Positions 51,557 through 59,786 of a stretch of 64,000 nucleotides of DNA are shown piece by piece. The stretch is from Armatimonadota bacterium. GTDB taxonomy: Bacteria; Armatimonadota; Zipacnadia; Zipacnadales; UBA11051. The notes below the pieces were generated by a model, which searched no databases, was not told the origin of the DNA, and worked only from the letters and a program-made list of their open reading frames with translations. The stretch lies in assembly GCA_013178155.1 (NCBI GenBank), contig JABLXH010000002.1:52523-116522 (forward strand). Reading direction: 5' to 3'. A program made the translations under genes and the position numbers. Within the stretch, counting starts at the first letter, position 1, and every line of letters begins with the position of its first letter.

Positions 51557-52363
51557 CTAGGCGTGGCTCGCGGCGGGCTGGCGGGCCAGTATCTCCTCCA
51601 CCATGCGCGCGTTCTCCTCGACCATGTCGTCCTTGTCGCCGCGGTGCATGCCGACGTTGCAGACATCGCCGGGCTTGATGTGGTCGAAGCAGTACTCGAA
51701 GGCCAGCAACGGGTCAATGCGGCCCGCGCCCATGATCTTGTAGGCGATGCACGGCCGCTGGAGGCGCTGGATGCACTCGTAGGCCCGGGGCAGGTCGGCG
51801 AGTTGGAAGCGGTGGCCGGCGCCACTGTGGAGGCTGCCGCAGTTGAAGATGCAGACGGCATGGAAGTCGGCCAGGTCCAGAGAGTTGACCCAGTCATGCA
51901 CCTCGGGCGCGTGACCCGCCACGCCGATGGTGAGGCCGATGGACCGAGCATGCGCCACCCAGTCCTCCAGTTCCGAAGCGTTCCGCTCGGCATAGAATTG
52001 GTCTATGTAACCGCCGTGGAAGTACCCGGCGCTGGCGCCGATGCGCTTGCAGTCATCCAGGGCCAGGTACATGCTGTCACCGTAGGGCCGGGCCGAAATC
52101 TGGGCAATCCACTGCATGGGGCCGCCCTCCGCCAGGTACCGGGTGGTCGTGCCGATGACGTGCGGGGTCTCGTTGTTGGTGATAAAGGTGTTGATGCCGG
52201 CGTCCCAAGCGCGCTGCCACGTCTCCAGGATGCGCTCCGGGGTGTTCCATGTCTTCATCTCGGTGTCGCGGGCCTCGTTCTGGTGGCTGAAGCCGCCAAA
52301 GGGGTTGGCCCCGATGATCAGGCGGGTCACGGTCAAGCCGCAGAAGTCGACGGTTGGCAGCAT
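51557..52363 (-). CDS. Aldo/keto-reductase-like TIM-barrel protein with degenerate active site
   Basis: Predicted 268-aa protein. The start at 52363 has AAGGAG seven bases upstream. The N-terminus (GLTVTRLIIGANPFGG) and C-terminus (AYKIMGAGR, VCNVGMHRGDKDDMVEENAR) resemble AKR-superfamily barrels. The usual DTAxxYG is replaced by DAGINTFITNNETPH, and no Lys sits at the expected strand end (ISARPY). The catalytic tetrad therefore appears lost. It is convergent with the FAD oxidoreductase, seven bases apart. Possibly an isomerase-like or regulatory barrel. Confidence 0.65.
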   Translation of the reverse strand: MLPTVDFCGLTVTRLIIGANPFGGFSHQNEARDTEMKTWNTPERILETWQRAWDAGINTFITNNETPHVIGTTTRYLAEGGPMQWIAQISARPYGDSMYLALDDCKRIGASAGYFHGGYIDQFYAERNASELEDWVAHARSIGLTIGVAGHAPEVHDWVNSLDLADFHAVCIFNCGSLHSGAGHRFQLADLPRAYECIQRLQRPCIAYKIMGAGRIDPLLAFEYCFDHIKPGDVCNVGMHRGDKDDMVEENARMVEEILARQPAASHA

Positions 52364-52397
52364 CAGGCGTCTCCTTGGCACGGGCGCGGATTGGCGG

Positions 52398-52428
52398 TTG
52401 TCAGCCGGTCGTGCGATGTGGTTATATT
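52398..52428 (+). promoter_or_regulatory. Sigma-70-type promoter candidate for proS
   Basis: TTGTCA at 52398-52403 and TATATT at 52423-52428, each with five of six consensus matches, are separated by 19 bases (18 if the -10 is shifted by one). They lie about 190 bases before the proS start, leaving a long leader. Confidence 0.5.
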
Positions 52429-52506
52429 AGGCCCTTGATAGACGACGGTCAAGGCGTGAGGAGGGCCCGCGAACGCCGCGTGCTGGGCGTGGCTCCGAGC
52501 CACCGT

Positions 52507-52551
52507 GGCGGGGCAGGATGCCCCGCCTACCGCGGATACGATGCCCCGCCT
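52507..52551 (+). repeat. Hairpin plus repeated ATGCCCCGCCT in the proS leader
   Basis: GGCGGGGC (52507-52514) pairs perfectly with GCCCCGCC (52520-52527) over a five-base loop. The 11-mer ATGCCCCGCCT occurs twice, at 52518-52528 and 52541-52551, so two alternative partners exist for the 5' arm. It lies in the roughly 250-base non-coding stretch before proS. I saw no T-box specifier or antiterminator core. Confidence 0.5.
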
Positions 52552-52613
52552 GGCGGAGTAGTGCGGCCCTGGGCTGAACCCGTTCCGTGTCAAGCTGCAG
52601 ACTGGAGCCATGA

Positions 52614-54128
52614 ATGAGTCAGACTGCCATCACCCCCACTCGCAACGAGGACTTCCCGGAATGGTACCAGGAGGTGGTTCGCGCCGCCGATCTGGCTGAG
52701 ACCAGCCCGGTGCGCGGCTGCATGGTCATCAAGCCCTGGGGCTATGCCCTTTGGGAGAACATCCAGCGCCACCTGGATGCCATGTTCAAGGCGACGGGGC
52801 ACGTGAATGCCTATTTCCCGCTCTTCATTCCGCTCTCTTACCTGGAGCGGGAAGCCGAGCATGTTGAGGGCTTTGCCAAGGAGTGTGCGGTGGTCACGCA
52901 CCACCGCCTCAAGGCGGTGGGCGGGCGATTAGTGCCCGACGGCGAGCTGGAGATGCCCCTGGTGGTGCGACCGACCTCCGAGACCATCATCGGCGCGGCC
53001 TATGCCAAGTGGGTGCAGAGCTGGCGCGACCTGCCGATCCTGATTAACCAGTGGGCCAATGTGGTGCGCTGGGAAATGCGCACCCGCCTGTTTCTGCGCA
53101 CCACCGAGTTTCTCTGGCAGGAAGGGCACACGGCCCATGAGACCCGTGAGGAGGCGATCGAGGAGACGCTGCGGATGCTGGAAGTCTACCGGGTCTTCGC
53201 CGAGGAGTACATGGCCATGCCGGTGTTGACCGGCGAGAAGAGCGCCGGCGAGCGTTTCCCGGGGGCGGTCAACACCTACTGCATCGAAGCAATGATGCAG
53301 GACCGCAAAGCGCTGCAGTCGGGGACCAGCCACTTCCTGGGGCAGAACTTCGCCCGGGCCGCCGAGATCAAGTTCCAGTCCCGCAGCGGCGAAGAGGAGT
53401 TCGTCTGGACCACCTCCTGGGGCGTCTCCACGCGGCTCATTGGCGGGCTGATCATGACCCACTCCGATGACAACGGCCTGGTGCTGCCGCCACGCCTGGC
53501 TCCGCAGCAGGTCATCATCCTGCCGATCCTCCGCAAGGACGAGGAGCGCGACACCGTCCTGAGTTACTGCGAAGACCTGGCTGGCGACCTGCGCCGACAG
53601 CAGTACAGCGGCGAGCCCGTGCGGGTTCATGTTGACAAACGGGACCTCAATGCTGGAGAGAAAGGCTGGGAATGGGTCAAGAAAGGCGCGCCGGTGGTGG
53701 TCGAAGTGGGGCCGCGGGACATCGCCAACAACAGCGTCTTCGTCGGCCGCCGTGACCGCGAGCGCAAGGAACGCGTCGCCATGGGCCGCGATGAGTTCGT
53801 CGCCACCATCGCCTACACCCTGGCCGACATCCAGGACGGCCTGCTGACCCGGGCCAGGGGCTTTCGCGACGAGCATACCCGGGTCATCGCCAACTGGGAC
53901 GAGTTCACAGACTTCTTCACGCCCGAGAACAGTGAGAAGCCCGAGATCCATGGGGGCTTCGCGCTGTCCCACTGGTGCGAGGAGCCGGCGTGCGAGCAGA
54001 GGGTCAATGATGAGCTGTCAGTGACCATCCGCTGCCTGCCGATGGACTGCGAGGCCCACGGTGAGGGCAAGTGTATCGCCTGCGACGGCCCCGCCAGGAA
54101 GCGCGTGGTGTTCGCCAAGGCGTACTGA
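52614..54128 (+). CDS. proS: Prolyl-tRNA synthetase, archaeal/eukaryote-like type
   Basis: Predicted 504-aa class II synthetase charging tRNA-Pro. Class II motifs: RPTSETIIGAAYAKWV, NVVRWEMRTRLFLRTTEFLWQEGHT (motif 2 region, quoted in part) and STRLIGGLIMTHSDD (motif 3). The C-terminal extension carries CEEPAC, CLPMDC and CIAC and ends in Tyr, as in the short archaeal/eukaryote-type ProRS with a C-terminal zinc domain. The INS editing domain of bacterial-type ProRS is absent. TGGAG lies before the ATG. Confidence 0.95.
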   Translation: MSQTAITPTRNEDFPEWYQEVVRAADLAETSPVRGCMVIKPWGYALWENIQRHLDAMFKATGHVNAYFPLFIPLSYLEREAEHVEGFAKECAVVTHHRLKAVGGRLVPDGELEMPLVVRPTSETIIGAAYAKWVQSWRDLPILINQWANVVRWEMRTRLFLRTTEFLWQEGHTAHETREEAIEETLRMLEVYRVFAEEYMAMPVLTGEKSAGERFPGAVNTYCIEAMMQDRKALQSGTSHFLGQNFARAAEIKFQSRSGEEEFVWTTSWGVSTRLIGGLIMTHSDDNGLVLPPRLAPQQVIILPILRKDEERDTVLSYCEDLAGDLRRQQYSGEPVRVHVDKRDLNAGEKGWEWVKKGAPVVVEVGPRDIANNSVFVGRRDRERKERVAMGRDEFVATIAYTLADIQDGLLTRARGFRDEHTRVIANWDEFTDFFTPENSEKPEIHGGFALSHWCEEPACEQRVNDELSVTIRCLPMDCEAHGEGKCIACDGPARKRVVFAKAY

Positions 54129-54182
54129 TGGCGAGGACATGGCAGGAGCGCTCACCGGAGCGCGACCGCCAGGCTTGCCCCG

Positions 54183-54211
54183 TTGCCCTTCGGCCGCTTT
54201 CGGGCTATATT
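54183..54211 (+). promoter_or_regulatory. Sigma-70-type promoter candidate for purL
   Basis: TTGCCC at 54183-54188 and TATATT at 54206-54211 with a 17-base spacer, in the 132-base gap before purL. The -35 box runs into CCCTTCGGCCGC (54186-54197), shared with the pyrF promoter. A hairpin GGCGCC-CTTC-GGCGCC follows at 54217-54232 in the leader. Confidence 0.5.
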
Positions 54212-54260
54212 GAGCAGGCGCCCTTCGGCGCCGTCGTACCCCCGCGAGAGGACGATCCCG

Positions 54261-56627
54261 ATGGAACTTGATCCCCGCCGTCTGCCGTGCTCGACCATGA
54301 GCGACGAGGAGCTGGCCGCCTTCATGGCAGCCAATGGCGTCGGTCTGACGGTGGGCGAAGCCCGGCAGATCGCTGACTTTCTGGGCCGCGACCCCACCTT
54401 CGCTGAGATGCACATCTTCAACTCCGAATGGAGCGAACACTGCTCCTACAAGAGCAGCAAGGCGACCCTCAAGGAGTTCCTGCACACCGAGGGGCCCAAT
54501 GTCATGCTCGGGCCGCAGGAAGATGCCGGCATTGTCTTCTTCACCGAGCACGAGGGCAAGCGCTGGGGCATCGTGGTGGCCCATGAGAGCCACAATCACC
54601 CCTCGCAGGTGCTGCCCAACGAGGGCGCGGCCACGGGTATCGGCGGCATCGTCCGTGACGTGGACTGCATGGGCGCCCGGGTCATCGCCACTGCTGACCC
54701 CCTGCGTTTCGGTGAGCCCGAAGGCCAGTTCGCCGACCGTACCAAGTGGATCGTGGCGGGCGTGGTGGACGGCATCTGGCAGTATGGCAATGCCCTGGGG
54801 GTGCCCTGTCTCGGCGGTGATGTGTACTTCAGCTCGACTTTTGACGACAACTGCCTGGTCAATGTGGTATCGCTGGGCCTCGTCGCCGAGGAGGATATCA
54901 TCCACTCCGCGGTGCCGCCGCAAGCCGCCGAGGTGCCGTATGACCTGATCCTGGTGGGCAAGCCCACCGACGACTCCGGTTTCGGGGGCAGCGCCTTTGC
55001 GTCCAAGATTCTCTCCGAGGAGGAGCAGGAGGAGGACCGTGGCGCGGTTCAGGTCCCCGACCCGTTCGTCAAGAACGTGCTGGCCATGCGCAAGGCCAAC
55101 GAGGCCGTCCGGCAGCGGGCCAAGGAACTGGGCGTCGCCATCGGCATCAAGGATATTGGCGGCGGGGGTATCGCCTGTGGGTCCTCAGAGATCGTGGACG
55201 CCGGTGGCTTCGGGGTGGAGATCAGCCTCGATGCCGTGCATGTCGCCTTGCCCAACATGCTGCCCGAGACCATTCTCTGCGCCGAGACTCAGGAACGCTA
55301 CGTTCTCGCTGTGCCGCAGACCTTCACCCCCGAGGTGCTGCGCATCTACAACGAGGACTGGGACCTGCCCAACGTCTACGAGGGCGCCCGGGCCAGTGTC
55401 ATCGGGCGCATCATTGCCGAACGCGTCTATCGGCTGACTTACCAGGGGCAGATCGTCTGTGAGGCGCCCATCGAGAAGGTCACCTCTGGCATCCAGTACC
55501 AGCGGGAGGCGCGACCGCGGGAGTACACGGGTCAGGAACCGGTATTCCCAATGCCCAAACTCAGGGAGACGATTCTGCTGGTGCTGGGCAGCGAGAACGT
55601 GTGCTCGCGTCAGTACATCTACCGGGCCTATGACTGTGAGGTGCAGGGCAACACGATCATTCGTCCGGGGGAATCAGGGGCTGGCGTCGCGGCGCCCCTG
55701 GAGGGCAGCACGGCGGCGGTGGCCCTCTCGGTGGATGGCAACCCCTACTACGGCGACATCTCGCCCTACTGGCAAGGCGCCAATGCGGTGGCCGAAGCGA
55801 TGCGCAATGTGGCGGCGGTGGGCGCCACGCCGGCAGCGCTGACGGACTGCCTGAATTTCGGCAACCCGGAGGTTCCCGAGGCTTTCTGGGAGTTTCGCGA
55901 GGGCGTGCGAGGGTTGGCGGATGCAGCCAAGAACCTCTGGCTGAAGGGCTACGAGGGCCAGCCGGTGCCCATCATCTCTGGCAACGTGAGCCTCTACAAC
56001 GAATCCGCCGCCGGTCGAGCCGTCTCGCCGTCTGCCATCATCGCCTGCGTGGGCACAATGCCTGATTTCTCGAAGGCCGTGACGATGCAGCTCAAGCACG
56101 CTGGCGACAAGCTGTTCCTGGTCGGCCCGCGCAAGAACGAACTGGGCGGCAGTGCGCTCTATCAGGCCCTGCGCCTCGGTCTTGGGGCCAACGTCCCCCA
56201 GATCGACTGGGACCTGGAGCGACGGATGATCTACGCGGTCGTGGATGCCATTCAGGCCGGGCATGTGGCGGCGTGCACAGACATCTCGGACGGGGGTCTG
56301 ATCACCGCACTCTGCGAGATGGCCATGGGTGGCCACGGCAAGGGCCAGCTGGGCTTTGAGCTGGAGCTGGACGACGTTGAGATGCCTGTCCGGCCGGACG
56401 TCTATCTGTTCAGCGAATCCAGCGGCTTTGTCATGGAGTGCCGGCAGGGGCATGAGGATGACCTGCGGGCCGTGTTCAGGGGGTACGGACTGGAGCTGAC
56501 GGAGCTGGGGGAGGTCGAGGACGAACCGAAGATCGAGATCGAGCTGCCAGGGGGCGAGGAAGTGGAGATCAGCCTGGACGAAATCAAGGACGCCTGGCTG
56601 AACGGCCTGCCGAGGCTACTTAGCTAA
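54261..56627 (+). CDS. purL: Phosphoribosylformylglycinamidine synthase subunit II
   Basis: Predicted 788-aa enzyme converting FGAR to FGAM in purine synthesis. The catalytic His block SEWSEHCSYKSSK lies near the N-terminus, the ATP/substrate loop is HESHNHPSQVLPNEGAATGIGGIVRD (quoted in part), and DISDGGL appears twice-repeat style in the second half. The small-PurL layout requires separate PurQ and PurS, neither of which is in the window. AGAGGA lies eight bases before the ATG at 54261; the upstream ATG at 54183 overlaps the promoter. Confidence 0.95.
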   Translation: MELDPRRLPCSTMSDEELAAFMAANGVGLTVGEARQIADFLGRDPTFAEMHIFNSEWSEHCSYKSSKATLKEFLHTEGPNVMLGPQEDAGIVFFTEHEGKRWGIVVAHESHNHPSQVLPNEGAATGIGGIVRDVDCMGARVIATADPLRFGEPEGQFADRTKWIVAGVVDGIWQYGNALGVPCLGGDVYFSSTFDDNCLVNVVSLGLVAEEDIIHSAVPPQAAEVPYDLILVGKPTDDSGFGGSAFASKILSEEEQEEDRGAVQVPDPFVKNVLAMRKANEAVRQRAKELGVAIGIKDIGGGGIACGSSEIVDAGGFGVEISLDAVHVALPNMLPETILCAETQERYVLAVPQTFTPEVLRIYNEDWDLPNVYEGARASVIGRIIAERVYRLTYQGQIVCEAPIEKVTSGIQYQREARPREYTGQEPVFPMPKLRETILLVLGSENVCSRQYIYRAYDCEVQGNTIIRPGESGAGVAAPLEGSTAAVALSVDGNPYYGDISPYWQGANAVAEAMRNVAAVGATPAALTDCLNFGNPEVPEAFWEFREGVRGLADAAKNLWLKGYEGQPVPIISGNVSLYNESAAGRAVSPSAIIACVGTMPDFSKAVTMQLKHAGDKLFLVGPRKNELGGSALYQALRLGLGANVPQIDWDLERRMIYAVVDAIQAGHVAACTDISDGGLITALCEMAMGGHGKGQLGFELELDDVEMPVRPDVYLFSESSGFVMECRQGHEDDLRAVFRGYGLELTELGEVEDEPKIEIELPGGEEVEISLDEIKDAWLNGLPRLLS

Positions 56628-56662
56628 CACGTCCGTCGCTTCGCCACCATTGTGCAACACGT

Positions 56663-56688
56663 CGGGGCGCCTCAGACGAGGCGTCCCG
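56663..56688. terminator. Bidirectional terminator-like hairpin related to the one at 922-951
   Basis: An 11-bp stem (56663-56673 with 56678-56688, one G:T pair) and a tetraloop AGAC, between convergent purL and the SLH-porin gene. The arm GGGGCGCCTC is identical to the arm at 924-933. No U-tract. Confidence 0.65.
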
Positions 56689-56715
56689 GGCGTCTACGCT
56701 GACCCCGCTGCCGCG

Positions 56716-58413
56716 TCAGAAGCCAAGCTCCATGCCCGCCCCCAGCAGCTTGTGCTTCTGCGGGTAGAGGAGGTTAGCCCCCGAGGCGCGCTCTTCGGCG
56801 TATGTCAGGTTGAGGCTCAGACCGTTGGCGACCCTCTTGCTGACCGTCAGGGCCCAGAGGGCATCGAAGTCAATGTTGGCAAACGGCGATTCCCACCACC
56901 AGTCACTGCGTTTGCTTAGCTCGTAGTAACAGAAGCTCCAGGGGAACTCACCCAGGTGTCCGCTCGCCGAGCCACCGAGGACCTCGAAGTTGGTCAGGAA
57001 GATCGGGTTGCGCAACCATCGTTCCCATGGGATGTGGTTGGCGTTGGGTGGATAGCCCTCGATCAGCTCATAGTACGGGTGGATGCTGGAGTAGATGATA
57101 TCGTACTCCGCGGATACCTGGGAGTAGAACCCGCTGAGGTTGAAATCTGGCGTCTTGATGAGGTCCACAGAGATGCCCAATGCGTCTGGATCGCTGGAAA
57201 ACTGGTAGTTCTCGCGGTTGACGTGGTGGTCCATCCAGGCGTACTCCGCCCGGAGGTAGCGATCATCACCGAGGTTAACCACCAGGTCAGCGCTCCAGGC
57301 TTCCTCCTCGCCCGCGCCGTCAGGCAGGGCGTTGAATGCCAGCGACCATCGCGGGCGCTGGTAGGCCAGGCGCAGCGACAGGTAGCCATCGCTGTCAGTG
57401 ACGTTGGGGGGCACGGGCAGCCAGTCGGAGCTTCCCCCGCCGAAGAAGGCATCGAGACCGAGGTCGTCCAGCAGCACTCCTCGCCGCTGGAAACGGATGC
57501 CCTGCTGGGCCCTGCGTTCGTTGTTGACCAGCAACCCCAGACCGTATTCCTGGAACTGGCGGCCGAAGGTCCAGTCGCCGCGCAGCAAGCCTTCGGCGCG
57601 TGCCCGCACGTAGGCCTGTTCCAGCCACACATCGTTGTCGCCATAGCCGTGCGGCCGGTCGCCGGGGAGGTTGTTAAAGGCGCCTTCCTCCCAGGTCTCA
57701 ACGCCCAGCACTGACAGAGGATTGATGACGTCGGCGGCCCGCAGGCTGACATACCCGGTGAGGCTGTCTGACAGGCGCCCCTCCACACCGACCCGGGCGG
57801 AGATAGCGTCGTAGCTGTTGTCCACGCTGAGGGCGTCGCCCTGGAAGCCGACGCGGTAGTCAATCCAGCCGCTCAGGGTAAACCGGCGGTCCCGCAGCAG
57901 GCTCTCCACACGTTCGGCCAAGCCCTCTACCTCGTCGGCAACCTCAGCCAGATCGTTCCTGGCGGCCAGCAGTTCGGGCGAGAACTCGTCCAGCAGCCGG
58001 TTCACAATCGCCGCGATGGCCGCCTCCGACACGGTGAAGTCACCGGGTTCGCCTTTCGGTCCGGGGGGGCCCTGTGGACCCACGGGTCCGGCGGGCCCCG
58101 CCGGGCCCCGTGCACCGGCCGGGCCTGGTGGTCCCGCGGGGCCGGCATTGTCACCGGCCACCCGCCGCGCGTCAAAGAGGTCCACGATGCGGGCCAGGGC
58201 CATGGCGAACTCATGGCGGGTCATCGGCCGGTCGCCGCGCCAACTGCCGTCGGGATAGCCGACGATGATGCCCAGATCGCAGAGTTGCTGGCAGGCGTCG
58301 TAGGCCCAGTGTGTGAAGGGAACTGCATCCATGGGGCGCGCCGCCTGCTGCGCACTCGCCACGCAGGTGAGGCTCGCCCATACGGCCCCGGCCATCAGCA
58401 GTCGCTTGAGCAC
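56716..58413 (-). CDS. SLH-domain porin (OmpM/SlpA-like) with collagen-like segment
   Basis: Predicted 565-aa outer-membrane protein. GTG at 58413 follows GGGAGG at eight-base spacing and begins a signal peptide ([18 protein letters not shown]). Residues 29-82 form one SLH domain ([23 protein letters not shown], quoted in part; [12 protein letters not shown]). Residues 91-123 are eleven uninterrupted Gly-X-Y triplets. A coiled-coil stretch runs to about 175, then a beta-barrel of some 390 residues ending in ELGF with C-terminal Phe. SLH porins tether the outer membrane to peptidoglycan-linked polymer in diderm Terrabacteria. Confidence 0.88.
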   Translation of the reverse strand: MLKRLLMAGAVWASLTCVASAQQAARPMDAVPFTHWAYDACQQLCDLGIIVGYPDGSWRGDRPMTRHEFAMALARIVDLFDARRVAGDNAGPAGPPGPAGARGPAGPAGPVGPQGPPGPKGEPGDFTVSEAAIAAIVNRLLDEFSPELLAARNDLAEVADEVEGLAERVESLLRDRRFTLSGWIDYRVGFQGDALSVDNSYDAISARVGVEGRLSDSLTGYVSLRAADVINPLSVLGVETWEEGAFNNLPGDRPHGYGDNDVWLEQAYVRARAEGLLRGDWTFGRQFQEYGLGLLVNNERRAQQGIRFQRRGVLLDDLGLDAFFGGGSSDWLPVPPNVTDSDGYLSLRLAYQRPRWSLAFNALPDGAGEEEAWSADLVVNLGDDRYLRAEYAWMDHHVNRENYQFSSDPDALGISVDLIKTPDFNLSGFYSQVSAEYDIIYSSIHPYYELIEGYPPNANHIPWERWLRNPIFLTNFEVLGGSASGHLGEFPWSFCYYELSKRSDWWWESPFANIDFDALWALTVSKRVANGLSLNLTYAEERASGANLLYPQKHKLLGAGMELGF

Positions 58414-58436
58414 CCGCAAGCCCTCCCGGCCCAGGT

Positions 58437-59786
58437 TCAAGCTCTCACAGTGTCGCTCTGAGGCGCTGTGTCTTTGCATGATATACAACGGGCGGGTGGC
58501 AACTGCAGGTCCACCGCCAGCTCATCCTCCGGAACCTGCACGCCCGCTCGGGGTAGCGCAACAACGGGCGGAACCAGGGAGACCACTCTGTAGCTGTCGC
58601 CGGGACGTACCCACTTGGTGATATGCAGACAGCGGTCGCGGTCGTAGCGTGTCATCGCTGACGCCACTTCTACCGCCTCGGGACAGAAGAGCACTGGCAG
58701 GTTGCCCAGTATGTACTTGCGAGCCGTGATCTCTTGCTCGACAAGGGTAGACCCCTGGCGAGCAGCCCCCGAACCGTCCAGTGGTATCACGAACTTCCCA
58801 TCAGTCCTCTGTGCCTTCCGCAGGCGCATGAGACCGCGTTCCCAGCGCGTTCCAGTGTACGTGTGGTAGGTGTGCGTTCGCCAGTTGCCAGGCTGCTCGG
58901 TCCTGACGGTGAACACGGGTGTGTCCCGGTTCGGCCAGGAGGTGAGACGGCTCAGAACCACCGTGTTGTCCACCATCGCCGCGACCTCGCGCGGCTGCAT
59001 GAACTGGTACACCTGGCGCGCCAGCGCCCCTCTCACCACATCACCCCATCCTCCGGAGAGCTCGGTGCGGGCCGCCATCCAGGCCACCACCACCGAGGTC
59101 AGCAGCACCAGGGCGTACAAGGTCGGCCACGAGTACAGCGCCCCCGTCTGCCCTGCGCTGCGAGTGCGTGTGATCTGCGCCACGGGGTGCAGCACTTGCG
59201 CCAGAACCAGGCGGTGCTCGAAGGCCAGGAGGTAAAGGGTGCAAAGCACTACCAGCGCGGTGCAGACCAGAACCAGGGGGACGGGCCGCAGGAGCAGCAC
59301 CAGCAGCATGATCGAGCCGCAGGGGAGTATGGTCTGGACGAGGTCAGTCACCGTACGCAGAGCGAAAGCACGGAAGACCGTGATCCACATGAAACAGATA
59401 ACCAGAAACGCCATAGCGTCGAAGTTCTCGGCGGCTATGATGCCTCCGTAAAGCGGCCAGACGAAGCGCAACTGAACCACGCCAAGCACGAGCGCAGAAC
59501 TGAACGATAGCCAGTTGACCAGTAGGCGCGACGTGTCCCGGTAGTGGAGCCGGTGAGCCACTGGCAGCGAGACCAACAGAATCACGGCCATCTCGGCCAT
59601 CAGCCATCGCTGCGAGGAGACGCCCCAGGTGGCCGCCAACGCGGCCGCCATCATCACCCAGGTGGCGGCCAGCAGCCGCGGCCAGTTGCCGGTGCCCTCG
59701 CGCGCCACCTCCGCTCCCGGGTCATAGGGCGCGTACGGGAGACGAAAGAAAGCCGCCGTGCGCTCCAGGGCGTGTACCAGGCTCAT
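58437..59786 (-). CDS. TgpA/DUF3488-like membrane protein lacking its transglutaminase domain
   Basis: Predicted 449-aa protein. Six or so N-terminal helices span about 35-225, followed by a periplasmic region with YTGTRWERGLMRL, typical of TgpA-family proteins. The chain reaches DLQLPPAR, which corresponds to the segment just before the transglutaminase core, and stops 14 residues later. No Cys-His-Asp domain follows in any frame before the SLH-porin start 24 bases downstream. It overlaps the DUF58 stop in an ATGA. It is either a truncated gene or a domain-reduced version. Confidence 0.72.
   Translation of the reverse strand: MSLVHALERTAAFFRLPYAPYDPGAEVAREGTGNWPRLLAATWVMMAAALAATWGVSSQRWLMAEMAVILLVSLPVAHRLHYRDTSRLLVNWLSFSSALVLGVVQLRFVWPLYGGIIAAENFDAMAFLVICFMWITVFRAFALRTVTDLVQTILPCGSIMLLVLLLRPVPLVLVCTALVVLCTLYLLAFEHRLVLAQVLHPVAQITRTRSAGQTGALYSWPTLYALVLLTSVVVAWMAARTELSGGWGDVVRGALARQVYQFMQPREVAAMVDNTVVLSRLTSWPNRDTPVFTVRTEQPGNWRTHTYHTYTGTRWERGLMRLRKAQRTDGKFVIPLDGSGAARQGSTLVEQEITARKYILGNLPVLFCPEAVEVASAMTRYDRDRCLHITKWVRPGDSYRVVSLVPPVVALPRAGVQVPEDELAVDLQLPPARCISCKDTAPQSDTVRA

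Noticed and set aside
50923..51993. 356-codon minus-strand frame spanning the end of the FAD oxidoreductase gene
   Set aside because: Overlaps two supported genes in the wrong frame and has no recognisable domain.
52398..52613. Possible T-box riboswitch before proS
   Set aside because: The leader has hairpins, but I could not find the T-box core sequence, a stem I specifier loop or an antiterminator/terminator pair.
58437..58488. Frameshift hiding a transglutaminase domain after the TgpA-like gene
   Set aside because: The following bases are the start region of the SLH-porin gene in another frame; no Cys-His-Asp domain can be read in any frame there.
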